From an uncultured Bacteroidales bacterium (GTDB taxonomy: Bacteria; Bacteroidota; Bacteroidia; Bacteroidales; Paludibacteraceae), in NCBI GenBank assembly GCA_937885465.1, contig CAKZZM010000154.1, forward strand, positions 1-64,000: 64,000 bases of DNA, given 5' to 3'. Positions 1 to 9,135 of this stretch are shown here, in pieces. The position numbers were made by a program, and so were the translations under genes. The notes under the pieces are model-generated. The model was not told the DNA's origin. It ran no database searches and saw nothing but the letters and a program-made list of their open reading frames with translations. Numbering within the stretch: position 1 is the stretch's first letter; each line of letters opens with the position of its first letter.

Positions 1-1
1 A

Positions 2-586
2 TCCGTCCCGAGTAAGAAAGCCGAGCCGGTGAAGCGATGGTTAGCAGCCGTAGGAGCAGAACGCTTGCACCAGCTGCAAGACCCTGAGCGAAGCATTGAG
101 CAGGCAGTGGCAGACTACCGCCGATTAGGGTATTCCGAGGCATGGATTAACCGCCGGATAAAAACCATTGAGATTCGCAAAGGGCTGACCGACGAATGGA
201 AACGAGGCGGCATAGACAATGAGTCGGAGTATGCTCTACTAACCGACCTTATGTCAAAAACTTGGAGCGGACTGACTACGCGCGAATATAAGAACCTTAA
301 AGGCTTGCATGGAGAGAACCTGCGCGACAATATGACCAATATGGAATTGCTGCTCAATGCCTTGGCTGAAGAATCAGCTACACAGATAAGCAAGGAGCGC
401 AATCCTGACGGATTAGTGGAGAATGCTCGGGTAGCCAAAGAGGGTGCTGATGTGGCTAAAAATGCAAGAACAGACCTTGAACAACGGCTCGGACATGGTA
501 TCGTAACCTCCGAAAAAGCCATTGATTATATCCAACCCAAAGACGAACTACCTTTTAATCCTAACCACGATGAAAGAGAACAATAA
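2..586 (+). CDS. dinD: DinD/BRO-family protein, C-terminal part (5' end outside window)
   Basis: The reading frame is open to the left edge, so only the last 194 residues are visible. The visible part starts with PSKKAEPVKRWLAAVG and continues through AVADYRRLGYSEAWINRR, SKTWSGLTTREYKNLKGL and NLRDNMTNMELLLNALAE. These are typical of DNA-damage-inducible protein D (E. coli DinD, about 274 residues), whose N-terminal BRO-N domain would lie upstream. Family members are antirepressor-like proteins found near phage or restriction loci. The 3' end overlaps the start of the next gene by 17 bases, so the two are probably co-translated. Identification rests on recognised sequence. Function in this strain is inferred. 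Confidence 0.8.
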   Translation, partial: SVPSKKAEPVKRWLAAVGAERLHQLQDPERSIEQAVADYRRLGYSEAWINRRIKTIEIRKGLTDEWKRGGIDNESEYALLTDLMSKTWSGLTTREYKNLKGLHGENLRDNMTNMELLLNALAEESATQISKERNPDGLVENARVAKEGADVAKNARTDLEQRLGHGIVTSEKAIDYIQPKDELPFNPNHDEREQ

Positions 587-1976
587 CCATACCTGCGAAG
601 TGTATCACTTCGACCTCTACGGCACACGGGAAGAGAAATACGACTACCTGCGCTCGCACGACCTTGAGTCGGTGGAGTGGCAACAACTCAACCCGCAAGC
701 ACCGCAGTTCTTCTTCGTGCCTAAAGACTTCTCCCTCCAAGCAGAATACGAACAGGGATTTAAGATCGATGAGTTGATGAAAGTGGGAGCCTGCGGAATA
801 GTTACTTCACGCGACAGTCTCTTGATAAAGAGCAGTATAGCAGAATTGGAAATCGTAAAGTCTGATTTCAATAAACTTTCAGAAGAAGAATTTAGAAGAA
901 AATATGAGATAAAAGATAATAGCGATTGGACTTATGCTTCTGCTAAATCAAGTATCAATTTTACAAACATTATTCCAATTTTATATAGACCTTTTGACAA
1001 ACGTTATGTACTATATACTTCACAAAAGGGAGTAATTTCTCGCCCTCGCTATGAAATTATGCGTCACTTACTATACGGATACTATAGGGATACCGAAGGG
1101 ATAGTGGGGCACGCCTCCGAGCGTGCCGACAATGCAACGCTTGGAAGCGTTGCCCACTCACATCCGCAACACGGCAACTTGTGCGCTATTGATGGGGGGA
1201 TACTGGACTTTGATAATATAGCGCTTAATGTATGTAAACAACAAAGTACTTTTGATTTTCAACATATATTAGTGAGTGAATTTATTACGGATAAGTGTAC
1301 TATTTCTTCTCAAACGAAAGAAGCAGGTTATTGTTTTCCCCTATACTTATATCCCGAAGAAGGTTCGATAGATACGGAGCGTCGGGTGAATATGGATGAG
1401 GCGATAATGGAGCGGATAGCAAAGATAGTGGGCAACGCCTCCGAGCGTTGCTGTAATTCCCAACGCTTGGAAGCGTTGGCTACTGATTTCCAACATTCGG
1501 AGATGTTGGCTACTAATATCTTCGACTATATCTACGGTGTGCTTCATTCGCCGACATACAGGGAGCGTTATAAAGAGTTTTTGAAAGTGGATTTTCCGCG
1601 CATACCTTACCCGCAAGATGCGGCGGCGTTTGAGCATTTCCGCCGATACGGTGAGCAACTGCGGCGACTGCACCTGATGCAGACGATGCCAAGCATGACC
1701 GCCACTTTCCCCATTGACGGTGATTCGGTGGTGGAGCAGGTGGTGTATGATGAGGGGGAGTTGCACCGCGCTCCAAGAGTATATATCAACAAGACGCAGT
1801 ATTTCGACAATGTACCCCGCGAGGCATGGGAGATGTATATCGGCGGTTATCAGCCTGCGCAGAAATGGCTAAAAGACCGCAAGGAGCGTGCGCTCTCGTT
1901 CGACGACATACAGCATTACTGCCGCATCATAGGCATCTTGTACGACACTCGCCTATTAAGCAATGGCTTGCTCTAA
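570..1976 (+). CDS. Type ISP restriction-modification enzyme, C-terminal fragment
   Basis: This 468-residue protein matches only the C-terminal, target-recognition part of the type ISP restriction-methylation enzymes (LlaGI/LlaBIII class), which normally exceed 1,500 residues. Recognisable stretches are VYHFDLYGTREEKYDYL, NPQAPQFFFVPKDFSLQ, RPFDKRYVLYTSQKG with SRPRYEIMRHLL, and FDYIYGVLHSPTYRERYKEF with LRRLHLMQ near the end. The nuclease, helicase and methyltransferase domains are absent and their place is taken by dinD, so this is probably a remnant or a split gene. The ATG at 570 is chosen because the upstream in-frame codons lie inside dinD and the homology begins shortly after it. Residues about 179-195 and 287-314 are encoded by in-frame palindromic elements (positions 1104-1154 and 1428-1511). 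Confidence 0.7.
   Translation: MKENNNHTCEVYHFDLYGTREEKYDYLRSHDLESVEWQQLNPQAPQFFFVPKDFSLQAEYEQGFKIDELMKVGACGIVTSRDSLLIKSSIAELEIVKSDFNKLSEEEFRRKYEIKDNSDWTYASAKSSINFTNIIPILYRPFDKRYVLYTSQKGVISRPRYEIMRHLLYGYYRDTEGIVGHASERADNATLGSVAHSHPQHGNLCAIDGGILDFDNIALNVCKQQSTFDFQHILVSEFITDKCTISSQTKEAGYCFPLYLYPEEGSIDTERRVNMDEAIMERIAKIVGNASERCCNSQRLEALATDFQHSEMLATNIFDYIYGVLHSPTYRERYKEFLKVDFPRIPYPQDAAAFEHFRRYGEQLRRLHLMQTMPSMTATFPIDGDSVVEQVVYDEGELHRAPRVYINKTQYFDNVPREAWEMYIGGYQPAQKWLKDRKERALSFDDIQHYCRIIGILYDTRLLSNGLL
1104..1154. repeat. Family A-like palindromic elements, in frame in the ISP gene
   Basis: Two palindromes lie back to back: GCACGC-CTCCGA-GCGTGC and GCAACGC-TTGGAA-GCGTTGC. They have the family A layout (6-7 bp arms, 6-nt loop) with different arm sequences. 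Read in frame they give GHASERADNATLGSVAHSH. Confidence 0.75.
1428..1511. repeat. Three consecutive family A-like palindromes, in frame in the ISP gene
   Basis: The block contains GCAACGC-CTCCGA-GCGTTGC, then CAACGC-TTGGAA-GCGTTG followed by GCTACT, then CAACAT-TCGGAG-ATGTTG followed by GCTACT. Arms change in both halves together. The block reads GNASERCCNSQRLEALATD and then FQHSEMLATN without breaking the frame. Confidence 0.75.
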
Positions 1977-2000
1977 AGAAATCAAAACCTATGTACAGAA

Positions 2001-2031
2001 AAAAGGCTAATTCTTAATGAATTAGCCTTTT
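2001..2031. terminator. Bidirectional intrinsic terminator
   Basis: A perfect 13-bp stem (AAAAGGCTAATTC paired with GAATTAGCCTTTT) has a 5-nt loop, with an A-run on the left and a T-run on the right. It sits between the convergent ISP fragment and ccsBA, so it can stop transcription from both sides. Confidence 0.85.
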
Positions 2032-2039
2032 CTTTCGGT

Positions 2040-4352
2040 CTATGCGTAACTATGCATACCGCCGAGGAAGAAGTTGACGCCGAAGTATGTAATAAGGATA
2101 GACAAGAACGCGATGATTGAGTAGATGTGGAAGAAACGCACGTTTTGGAAGAAAGGTAGTGAGCGTTTGTGTAATGGTGCTGCATATACGAATAGTGTTA
2201 TCAGTGCCCACACTTCTTTCGGGTCCCATCCCCAATAGCGTCCCCATGATTGGTTTGCCCAAACGGCACCAAGGAAGATACCGATTGCGAGTAGCAGTAC
2301 CCCCGGGCGCAGCAGTTTCTCGCTTAGATGACGCATGCGATGCTGCTCTATATTGTTCATAAAGAGAGCAGCAATGCCGTTGAACATAACAAAGGCGAGC
2401 AGTGCGTAGGCGAGCATTATCACTCCCACATGCAGACTGAGAAGCGGTGATTGCAGAACGGGCATCAGGTGCGTGATCTGCGGATTGGAAGCAGTCATCA
2501 CCGATACCATCAGCGCCATTGAGGCAACCAGATATCCGTATGGCAAGACAGAGCGGCTGCGCAATGACCAAAGCATGGCCGTGAGCATCGCAAACCACGC
2601 GAGCGTTTGCATCGTCTCATGACCGTTAGACATCGGCACATGACCGCTAACGTACCATCTCCATGCGAGCATTACCGTCAGGAAAAGCCACGCCGCCAAC
2701 AAGCCGGCAGCCATGACATAGCCTAACACATTAGGGAAATGTCTGCCCTTGGCACGAAGGAAACAATACCAACCGAAGAACAGCAGACCCAGCATAAACA
2801 TCGTTATCGCCAACGGCAACGAATAGTTGATGCGGCGAAACGACTGCTCCGCGCGAAATCTCTTCTCCGAGAACTCCTGTCCTCTCGTGTGATGCATCAA
2901 TGCATTGTATTTCTCTATCTGATATTTGCGAATCTTCTGTAATGTCTCATTCGCCGCCACGTTCCTGCCTTGCATTAGGTCATGTGCCACATACTGCATC
3001 GCATACGAGCGGAAAAGCAGTTCATCATCTTCCATCTCAGCGTATGCTGCCGCATTGCCGCTGTTTGAAGTAAGGTTGATGTCTAACCAACCGCCTTCGG
3101 CAGGCCAAATCTTGATGAGTGAACCGTTGCCCGCCATAAGGCGTATCATCTCACGCTCTTTATTGGCGGCGGGTTTACGCGAGTGTTTGAGCGGTATTGC
3201 TGCCCAGTCATCATAATAGAAAAGCAGCCCGGTCAGCACTTGGTTAGCAGTGTAACGAGTGCCGTCAGGAGCTTTGTAATAGTTTTTACCATATAACTTG
3301 AGCGTCACGTCAGTAGCAAGGGAGGACATAGGGCATACTCGTCCGTTATATTCCACAAGCAGGTCGCCGAATGTCTCTGCTACGGGGCGTTGCAGGGCGC
3401 GAGGCTCAGCAAAGGAAGAAGCACTAAGCGTCAGGGTGGCAAGTACTATCATCGTTTTTGTCCCGATATAGTCGTGTGTGTGTGTATGGTGACGATGGCG
3501 ATGATGTCGCTGATGTGCCTCTTTGGAGTGCCTATGCCCGAAGATGAGGTAGAGGCACGAAGTGATGAGTAGCATAAGATATCCGATATAGGTTACAGTG
3601 ATGCCTACGGGGTCGTAAGAAACGGAAAAGACTGAGCCTTTGAAGTCTTCATCGTATAGCGATTGGTAGAGGCGCCAACCCTTGTAGCGAAAAACTTTAT
3701 TCATGGATACCGTGCCGGACTCGATAACCTCAGTAGAGGAGAAATGCGTCATCTCTCCCGGGCTGAAAGAGGGTAGGTCGACAGTGCTTTCAGAGCCTAA
3801 CGAAGAAGATGATGCTGCCCCTTTGAATCCGTCGATAAATGAAGACACAAAGCCTTTCATATTACTGCCGTTATCCTCCTCTCCTTGCAGTGTGTGTTTG
3901 AGAATAATAATATGACTGATGTAGTCTTCAGGTGTTGTTGTGCCGGGGTAATATGCAATCTCAAAGTCTTCGAGCATAACAGCAAACGGCAGTTGCTCTT
4001 CGGTGCCTTGTCGGTTGATAAAAGTGGTGTTTTGCTCACCTACTCTCAGGTGCAATATCCCTTCACGCCCGAAGATGTGAGTTATCATTGCGCCGGCAAG
4101 GATGACGGGGAAAGAGAGATGCAGAAGGAAAATCCAAATGTTGATTTGCCTTACTTTTCTCTCGTGTATCAGGTATGCAAGTCCGAAGCCGACCGCTATG
4201 AACCATAGTGCGATAGTCCATGGGGCAGTATAAAAGTACTTGACGGCGATATCTGTTCCTGCCGCCTTTTCCACAAACGATGCGACGATGAGCAGCACCA
4301 TAATGCTGCCCATCGCCGAGAATGTTATTGTGCGAAGTTGTTTACTTTTCAT
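2040..4352 (-). CDS. ccsBA: Cytochrome c biogenesis protein CcsBA (ResB-CcsA fusion)
   Basis: This 770-residue polytopic membrane protein covalently attaches haem to apocytochromes c on the outer face of the inner membrane (system II). The first ~330 residues are ResB/CcsB-like: N-terminal membrane segments, a periplasmic region and a further membrane segment before a His-rich stretch (about 275-290). The C-terminal ~270 residues are CcsA-like with the haem-handling WWD motif WGRYWGWDPKEVWALI and several membrane helices. Fused CcsBA is normal in this phylum. It is the last gene of the minus-strand operon and its start overlaps the stop of the di-haem oxidoreductase gene (TGATG, one shared base), implying translational coupling. 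That fits, because the upstream partner carries two CxxCH haem sites needing this ligase. Confidence 0.92.
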   Translation of the reverse strand: MKSKQLRTITFSAMGSIMVLLIVASFVEKAAGTDIAVKYFYTAPWTIALWFIAVGFGLAYLIHERKVRQINIWIFLLHLSFPVILAGAMITHIFGREGILHLRVGEQNTTFINRQGTEEQLPFAVMLEDFEIAYYPGTTTPEDYISHIIILKHTLQGEEDNGSNMKGFVSSFIDGFKGAASSSSLGSESTVDLPSFSPGEMTHFSSTEVIESGTVSMNKVFRYKGWRLYQSLYDEDFKGSVFSVSYDPVGITVTYIGYLMLLITSCLYLIFGHRHSKEAHQRHHRHRHHTHTHDYIGTKTMIVLATLTLSASSFAEPRALQRPVAETFGDLLVEYNGRVCPMSSLATDVTLKLYGKNYYKAPDGTRYTANQVLTGLLFYYDDWAAIPLKHSRKPAANKEREMIRLMAGNGSLIKIWPAEGGWLDINLTSNSGNAAAYAEMEDDELLFRSYAMQYVAHDLMQGRNVAANETLQKIRKYQIEKYNALMHHTRGQEFSEKRFRAEQSFRRINYSLPLAITMFMLGLLFFGWYCFLRAKGRHFPNVLGYVMAAGLLAAWLFLTVMLAWRWYVSGHVPMSNGHETMQTLAWFAMLTAMLWSLRSRSVLPYGYLVASMALMVSVMTASNPQITHLMPVLQSPLLSLHVGVIMLAYALLAFVMFNGIAALFMNNIEQHRMRHLSEKLLRPGVLLLAIGIFLGAVWANQSWGRYWGWDPKEVWALITLFVYAAPLHKRSLPFFQNVRFFHIYSIIAFLSILITYFGVNFFLGGMHSYA

Positions 4353-6025
4353 CAGATAGCATTGATAAACGCTACGATGGCATCGCGGTCATCTTTCGAC
4401 AAGTTGCGGAAGGCATCGGCACACCGGTAAGCATCGCTCTCTTCTGAATAGAAGTGCCACATGATAGCTTCCATCACGTTTCGTGCACGTGTGTCATGCA
4501 TACGAGCATCATACTGGTCACCCGTTGCTTGGCGGTGCAGTCCCCTGCCCCACAGCGGAGTGGTGCGGCACCAGCCGGTGCGGATATCGTTCTCCATGTG
4601 AAGCTTATGCTGTACCATATCGGTATATGGCCATATCTTCTGGTTCTGATAACGCGGCAACTGTGTGTTAGCATTCTTAAAGAAGAGGTTCGGGTCCTTA
4701 ATATCGTCCTGACCTGTCGTCCAGCTCGGACGATGGCAGGTAGCACAACCTATTTGTGAGAACAACTCCTTGCCACGCAGCACTTTCTCGTCCTTAACGT
4801 TACGAGCGGCAGGCACTGCCAAACCACGATGCCATACCATCATCTCAATAAACTCGTCATCATTCATCTCTACGGGAAGAGACTTGGAAGTCAGGAAATT
4901 GAAGATGTTGGCTTCTATATCATCAGTGAACCAGTCGGCATGTTCATGGTTAGGGTCAATGCGCTCAATATACTCAGGGAAACCTGCTTGTACGTCCGGG
5001 TCTTTGGATGCACAAGTAGCATACACTTTGCCGTTGAGGTCAAGGTAATGATAACGACGATCCGAGCGTGTAACGTTTGGTATATTCCAGATAGCATTTG
5101 CTCCGGCACCGTCCTGCAGCGGACCGCGTGACATAGCATAGGTAAAGCGACGCACGTACGGAGTACCGTCACCTTGCAGCTTGTTAGCATAATAGCCGAC
5201 CCACTGACCACCTTTGAAATAGTTCTCATTCAATTTTGCTCCGGCAGCCTCTTCCTTTGCCCATTGCGCCACGATAGAATCTTCAGGTATAGCATCCAAA
5301 AGGCCGGAACCATAGATACCGATAGTGTTCTCTAAAAGAACATCATAAGTGGCGTTTGCCATGACATCATAGTCTGTCAAATCAAGTGCCTTCACAGCCT
5401 CCGCGAACTCCGGACGAGCAGAATAGACAGCCTCTTTTGGCATTGTAACAACAGGATAAACAAGCTCATACGTTTCGCCATCAGAGAATTTGTTTCCCCA
5501 TTTGTCGGTAGCTGTTTTCCACTCCACGTTAATCAGACTCTCGTCAAGCGGAGCCTTGAATGGAGCTACGGCATGCAGTTGAGGCATACCGGCGAGCCAT
5601 GTCACGTATGCCTGTGTCTGCGGATTATACACCACGAGCAACGTACCGTTGCCGACACGCGAACTGCTGTATGCACCCTCCTGTATGGTAGTTCCATGCG
5701 AGTATTGCGGGTGGCAGTGCTGGCACGACGAGCGTACGTACACAGGTCCGAGACCGGAGCGCGTGCCGGCGGCATTGCTATTGAAAGAACGTTCCGCAAG
5801 CTGATCGCCACGGTTGAACTGATCAACCAGACCGGCCTTCTCAACCGATGGCGTGGGCTGCTCAAAGCAGTTCATTGTACTCAGATATGCGGTGCCTTGC
5901 CTGCCTCCGGTATAATACCAATCCGGCAAATCGGTTACCTCATCTGTAGGTTTTTCTTCTATACGACAAGCGCTGAAGCTCAACGCCACAGCTCCTGCCA
6001 TAAGGATATATGAATATCGCTTCAT
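4352..6025 (-). CDS. Di-haem oxidoreductase lipoprotein (DUF1111, putative thiol oxidoreductase)
   Basis: The protein has 557 residues from the chosen ATG, which gives a clean lipoprotein signal ending LSFSAC at Cys20. An in-frame ATG 90 bases upstream would add an unlikely basic leader. Two c-type haem-binding sites are visible, CQHCH at 101-105 and CATCH at 427-431. That is the arrangement of DUF1111 di-haem 'thiol oxidoreductases', which are peroxidase-related and usually paired with imelysins. It lies between the imelysin gene (58 bases upstream) and ccsBA (overlapping). The gene set implies periplasmic electron transfer linked to iron or haem handling. The true substrate is unknown for this family. 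Confidence 0.88.
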   Translation of the reverse strand: MKRYSYILMAGAVALSFSACRIEEKPTDEVTDLPDWYYTGGRQGTAYLSTMNCFEQPTPSVEKAGLVDQFNRGDQLAERSFNSNAAGTRSGLGPVYVRSSCQHCHPQYSHGTTIQEGAYSSSRVGNGTLLVVYNPQTQAYVTWLAGMPQLHAVAPFKAPLDESLINVEWKTATDKWGNKFSDGETYELVYPVVTMPKEAVYSARPEFAEAVKALDLTDYDVMANATYDVLLENTIGIYGSGLLDAIPEDSIVAQWAKEEAAGAKLNENYFKGGQWVGYYANKLQGDGTPYVRRFTYAMSRGPLQDGAGANAIWNIPNVTRSDRRYHYLDLNGKVYATCASKDPDVQAGFPEYIERIDPNHEHADWFTDDIEANIFNFLTSKSLPVEMNDDEFIEMMVWHRGLAVPAARNVKDEKVLRGKELFSQIGCATCHRPSWTTGQDDIKDPNLFFKNANTQLPRYQNQKIWPYTDMVQHKLHMENDIRTGWCRTTPLWGRGLHRQATGDQYDARMHDTRARNVMEAIMWHFYSEESDAYRCADAFRNLSKDDRDAIVAFINAI

Positions 6026-6083
6026 TGTATGATAGATGATTTTATTATATGTCCTTCGTACATTGTACATTGTACTTCGTCCT

Positions 6084-7298
6084 TTATTCTTCCTCTTCAG
6101 CCACGTACTCAACACCTGTCAGAACACGGTGAACAGCCTGTATAGCATCTACAAGATTCGTGCCAACAACCTCTACAGCCTCCTTTGCAGCAGCACTTTG
6201 TGCATTATCATAGAAAGGCTCGGGTATCGCGCGTATCGCCTTGATAGCATTGTCAACGGCTGTACGCATCTCGGCATCAACATCTTTATTCTGCTTTGCG
6301 ATGTAGTCATGCAGTGAGGCATCACCGCTCTCCGCGCCGAAATAAGCGTGCTCAATAGAGTGGATATTGTCTTCAAAGTCAATGATCGAGTGGAGAGAAT
6401 ACGGTGATTCGATATAGTTGCGATCCTCTACATTGTCGGCAGCGGCATAGCATGCTGTACCAATCTTGATATTGCCCACCTCGTCAGCGATGTCAAAACA
6501 ACCCTCGATAAGTTGAGCGGCAGCACCTTCGTATGTAACAAACTGGCGTCCTTCGCCGGGGGCTGTCATGTAGGAACCGAAACCGCCGTTGGCGGGGTAC
6601 TTATTAGCTGCGTCAATCAGTTTGGCAGAGGTAAGCAGAGCCTTCTTGTCTGCACTGATGTTGCTCACGCCTGCCCAGCAAGCTTCAAGTAGAACGGCCT
6701 GGTTGCGGAGGTCGTTGGCAACCACTGCCATAAAGGTCCACTGGTCGGTGGTGAAATCGCCTACTTTATGCGCCTTGCCGTTGGTGAACAGAACGAACTC
6801 AAGCGAGTGATAACCCAAAACGCCGTACTCTTCCTCATCAAGAGTGGCGTTGGTCTCAAGAGCCGCAGCATATTTATCCATCTGCGTGGCATCGCTGATG
6901 ATAGAGTTGAAGCCCGTCTCGTCAAACGGCCATGAGTCGATATGCGGGTCAATACCTTCATAGTCGGCAGGACCATAAAGAAAAGCCTCACTCTGCTCCC
7001 AGTACTTACGCGAGAGAGTCCAACTCTCACCCGCCTTCTCTACAAGAGCGGTGTTGTCTGATGTCGGATTGGCTTTCGACTCGGCAAGGATAGCTGCCAC
7101 ATCATCAGCCAAAGTGATTGCAGCATCTGCCATTCCCTTGTAAGTAGGTACTACCGTCTTTTCAACGTAAGGAGTCATCGCGGCTTTCAGTGCCGCTTCT
7201 TTCTCATTCAACTCTTCTTCATTGCCGGTACCACCGCATGATACCAATGCAGCTGCAAGCATAACGCCACATACTGCTGATACAAATAGTTTTTTCAT
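6084..7298 (-). CDS. Imelysin-family (peptidase M75) iron-regulated lipoprotein
   Basis: This 404-residue protein has a lipoprotein signal (ALVSC followed by GGTG) and two helical imelysin halves. The family signatures are present as DPHIDSWPFD and GYHSLEFVLF, the latter carrying the GxHxxE motif. Imelysins (IrpA/ICMP, EfeO relatives) are periplasmic or surface proteins induced by iron limitation. Despite the M75 label a peptidase activity is doubtful. It is downstream of a porin gene and upstream of the di-haem oxidoreductase on the same strand. I infer a role in envelope iron or haem capture. Confidence 0.9.
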   Translation of the reverse strand: MKKLFVSAVCGVMLAAALVSCGGTGNEEELNEKEAALKAAMTPYVEKTVVPTYKGMADAAITLADDVAAILAESKANPTSDNTALVEKAGESWTLSRKYWEQSEAFLYGPADYEGIDPHIDSWPFDETGFNSIISDATQMDKYAAALETNATLDEEEYGVLGYHSLEFVLFTNGKAHKVGDFTTDQWTFMAVVANDLRNQAVLLEACWAGVSNISADKKALLTSAKLIDAANKYPANGGFGSYMTAPGEGRQFVTYEGAAAQLIEGCFDIADEVGNIKIGTACYAAADNVEDRNYIESPYSLHSIIDFEDNIHSIEHAYFGAESGDASLHDYIAKQNKDVDAEMRTAVDNAIKAIRAIPEPFYDNAQSAAAKEAVEVVGTNLVDAIQAVHRVLTGVEYVAEEEE

Positions 7299-7372
7299 CT
7301 TGATTAGTTATTATTATTAGTTACTTGTTGATATTTCGGTGTTTCGATAATCCCTAATTATCACACTACTCT

Positions 7373-8836
7373 TTACAACTTGAACATCCCTGCATACACT
7401 ATACCCACAGCGATAGCCGGCTCGTCGTTGAAGATGACCGTTCCGCCTTTTTTGTTCAATATGCCGTATGAAAACTCTGCCTTTACAGCCACTTCATCAA
7501 TGGGAAAGTAGTTCAAACCGCACGCTGCACGCTGACGCCCGCACCACGCATTAATCGGAGTACTCTTGCCGTCATAGAGCATCATCGAATCATAATATTC
7601 ATACCTGCCAAAGAGGTAGAAACGTTGTTTCTTTTGTCGAAGGGTTTCATTGAGACTGAAGAAGTCATAACCTATCTCCATTCCGGTGGCTATAGCATCG
7701 CTTGCCACGCGGGTTTTGTTAGCTACCTGACTGGTGCTGTTGTATTTTGTAATCAACTGCGAGTCTCCGAGGTGACCATACGTAACATTGCCGCGCAGCA
7801 GCACGCCGTGACCGGCATACTTAAAGTCGAAACTGCCGATAGACACCGTTCCACGCACACCCTTATACTGGTCACCGTTAATGTTATTACTAAGCGAGTT
7901 ACGGAACGAGTTGCCACAATACCCGGAAAGTGACAGACGCAGTCCGCGTACACCTTCGTAATCAAGACGTAACGCTCCGGCATACACATTGGCAAGTTTG
8001 AACTCATACGGACTGCCGGCACCTGTCTTTACCCAGTTTTTGCGGCTGAAACGGTCGCTGTCAAGACCCGGAAGAAACATTGCCTGATACTTCAATCCGA
8101 ACGATGTTGACCCCATAAAAGTCAGTGCCACCTCATGCCAAGTGCTTGGCAGGATAGTAAACTCTCCTTCAGATCTATAAACGCTGAAGAACTCAGTGGG
8201 CATGTGGTACGCATTCAGTGCTCCGACAGGCACCACCTGCATACCGGCGCGAATGATAGCATAGCGGTTGAACCTCTTCTGTAACCAGAACTGCTCAAGC
8301 GTCACCTCACCGCCACGCTCTATCTCCTGCTCCACTTCGCTACCGCCTTCTTTCTCTTCAATCTCCATTGCGACCTCAGGACCACCGTGCTCAAACTCTA
8401 TCTCCGAACCCATACTCCACCCTTTACCGAAGTCATAACCTAAATATATAACCACGTGCGGGAGGTCAAACTCCCCATATCCGTCGTTTTTATAAAGCTC
8501 GGGCGTCACATATCTCAAATATTTGTTAGAATAGAAACAGCGTTTCGCTGTTATTTCGCCATAGCCGCCAATGGTTAGGCGATGTCGCCCGTTCCCGACT
8601 TCCTTTGCCTTATCTGCAGGGCTGAGTTGCTCTATATCCGTTGCTTCCGGCTGCTCTGCATTCGTCATTTTTGGGGAGTCGGCGGGAAGTTGTGCAGCCT
8701 GCTCAAGTCGCTCAATACGCTGCAGCAGATTTTGCAGATCAGCAGCAGAAACGCGAACCGAGTCCTGCGCTGCTGCTGCTATACTGCTCACAATCAAAAC
8801 AATAAACAAATATGAATATTTCTTGGAGAACATCAT
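7373..8836 (-). CDS. Outer-membrane porin-like beta-barrel protein
   Basis: The protein has 487 residues with an N-terminal signal peptide (hydrophobic YLFIVLIVSSIAAAAQ), a short coiled coil (SAADLQNLLQRIERLEQAAQ), then a long stretch of alternating beta-strand character ending in a terminal Leu after a Phe-Lys pair. This is the build of Bacteroidota porins related to the phosphate-selective O/P group. Acidic runs occur around residues 150-175. It is the first gene of the operon with imelysin, di-haem oxidoreductase and ccsBA, directly behind a good promoter (8870-8900). The transported solute is not evident. The context suggests a chelated metal or a small ligand of the imelysin system. Confidence 0.75.
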   Translation of the reverse strand: MMFSKKYSYLFIVLIVSSIAAAAQDSVRVSAADLQNLLQRIERLEQAAQLPADSPKMTNAEQPEATDIEQLSPADKAKEVGNGRHRLTIGGYGEITAKRCFYSNKYLRYVTPELYKNDGYGEFDLPHVVIYLGYDFGKGWSMGSEIEFEHGGPEVAMEIEEKEGGSEVEQEIERGGEVTLEQFWLQKRFNRYAIIRAGMQVVPVGALNAYHMPTEFFSVYRSEGEFTILPSTWHEVALTFMGSTSFGLKYQAMFLPGLDSDRFSRKNWVKTGAGSPYEFKLANVYAGALRLDYEGVRGLRLSLSGYCGNSFRNSLSNNINGDQYKGVRGTVSIGSFDFKYAGHGVLLRGNVTYGHLGDSQLITKYNSTSQVANKTRVASDAIATGMEIGYDFFSLNETLRQKKQRFYLFGRYEYYDSMMLYDGKSTPINAWCGRQRAACGLNYFPIDEVAVKAEFSYGILNKKGGTVIFNDEPAIAVGIVYAGMFKL

Positions 8837-8869
8837 TTATGAGAAAAAATGTGCTTTAATTCGGATATG

Positions 8870-8900
8870 CAAAGGTACATCTTATTTGTTCTTCTAACAA
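8870..8900 (-). promoter_or_regulatory. Bacteroidota sigma-ABfr promoter of the porin-imelysin operon
   Basis: On the minus strand a TTG is followed by exactly 20 bases and then TACCTTTG, matching the TTTG-N19/21-TAnnTTTG consensus. It lies about 35 bases before the porin start. The rest of the 8901-9135 gap is AT-rich and I see no convincing clpB promoter or repeat in it. Confidence 0.8.
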
Positions 8901-9135
8901 TACCCAAAAATTGGTAAAATAGTTATAACTTTTGCCGATTTTAACATAAATTGAAAAATGACAGTCGAAAGGTGAAAGCCTGCCGCGCTTTTTGTGCAAA
9001 ATTAATAATATAGGAACGGGTAACTGCCATTTTGTCATACTCGCCTTTTTTGGCACAGAATGTGGGTTTTAGAGTGCGAAAGATATTGTTTGATAATTTT
9101 TATTTTTCATTTGGAATTAATAAATACGATATACT

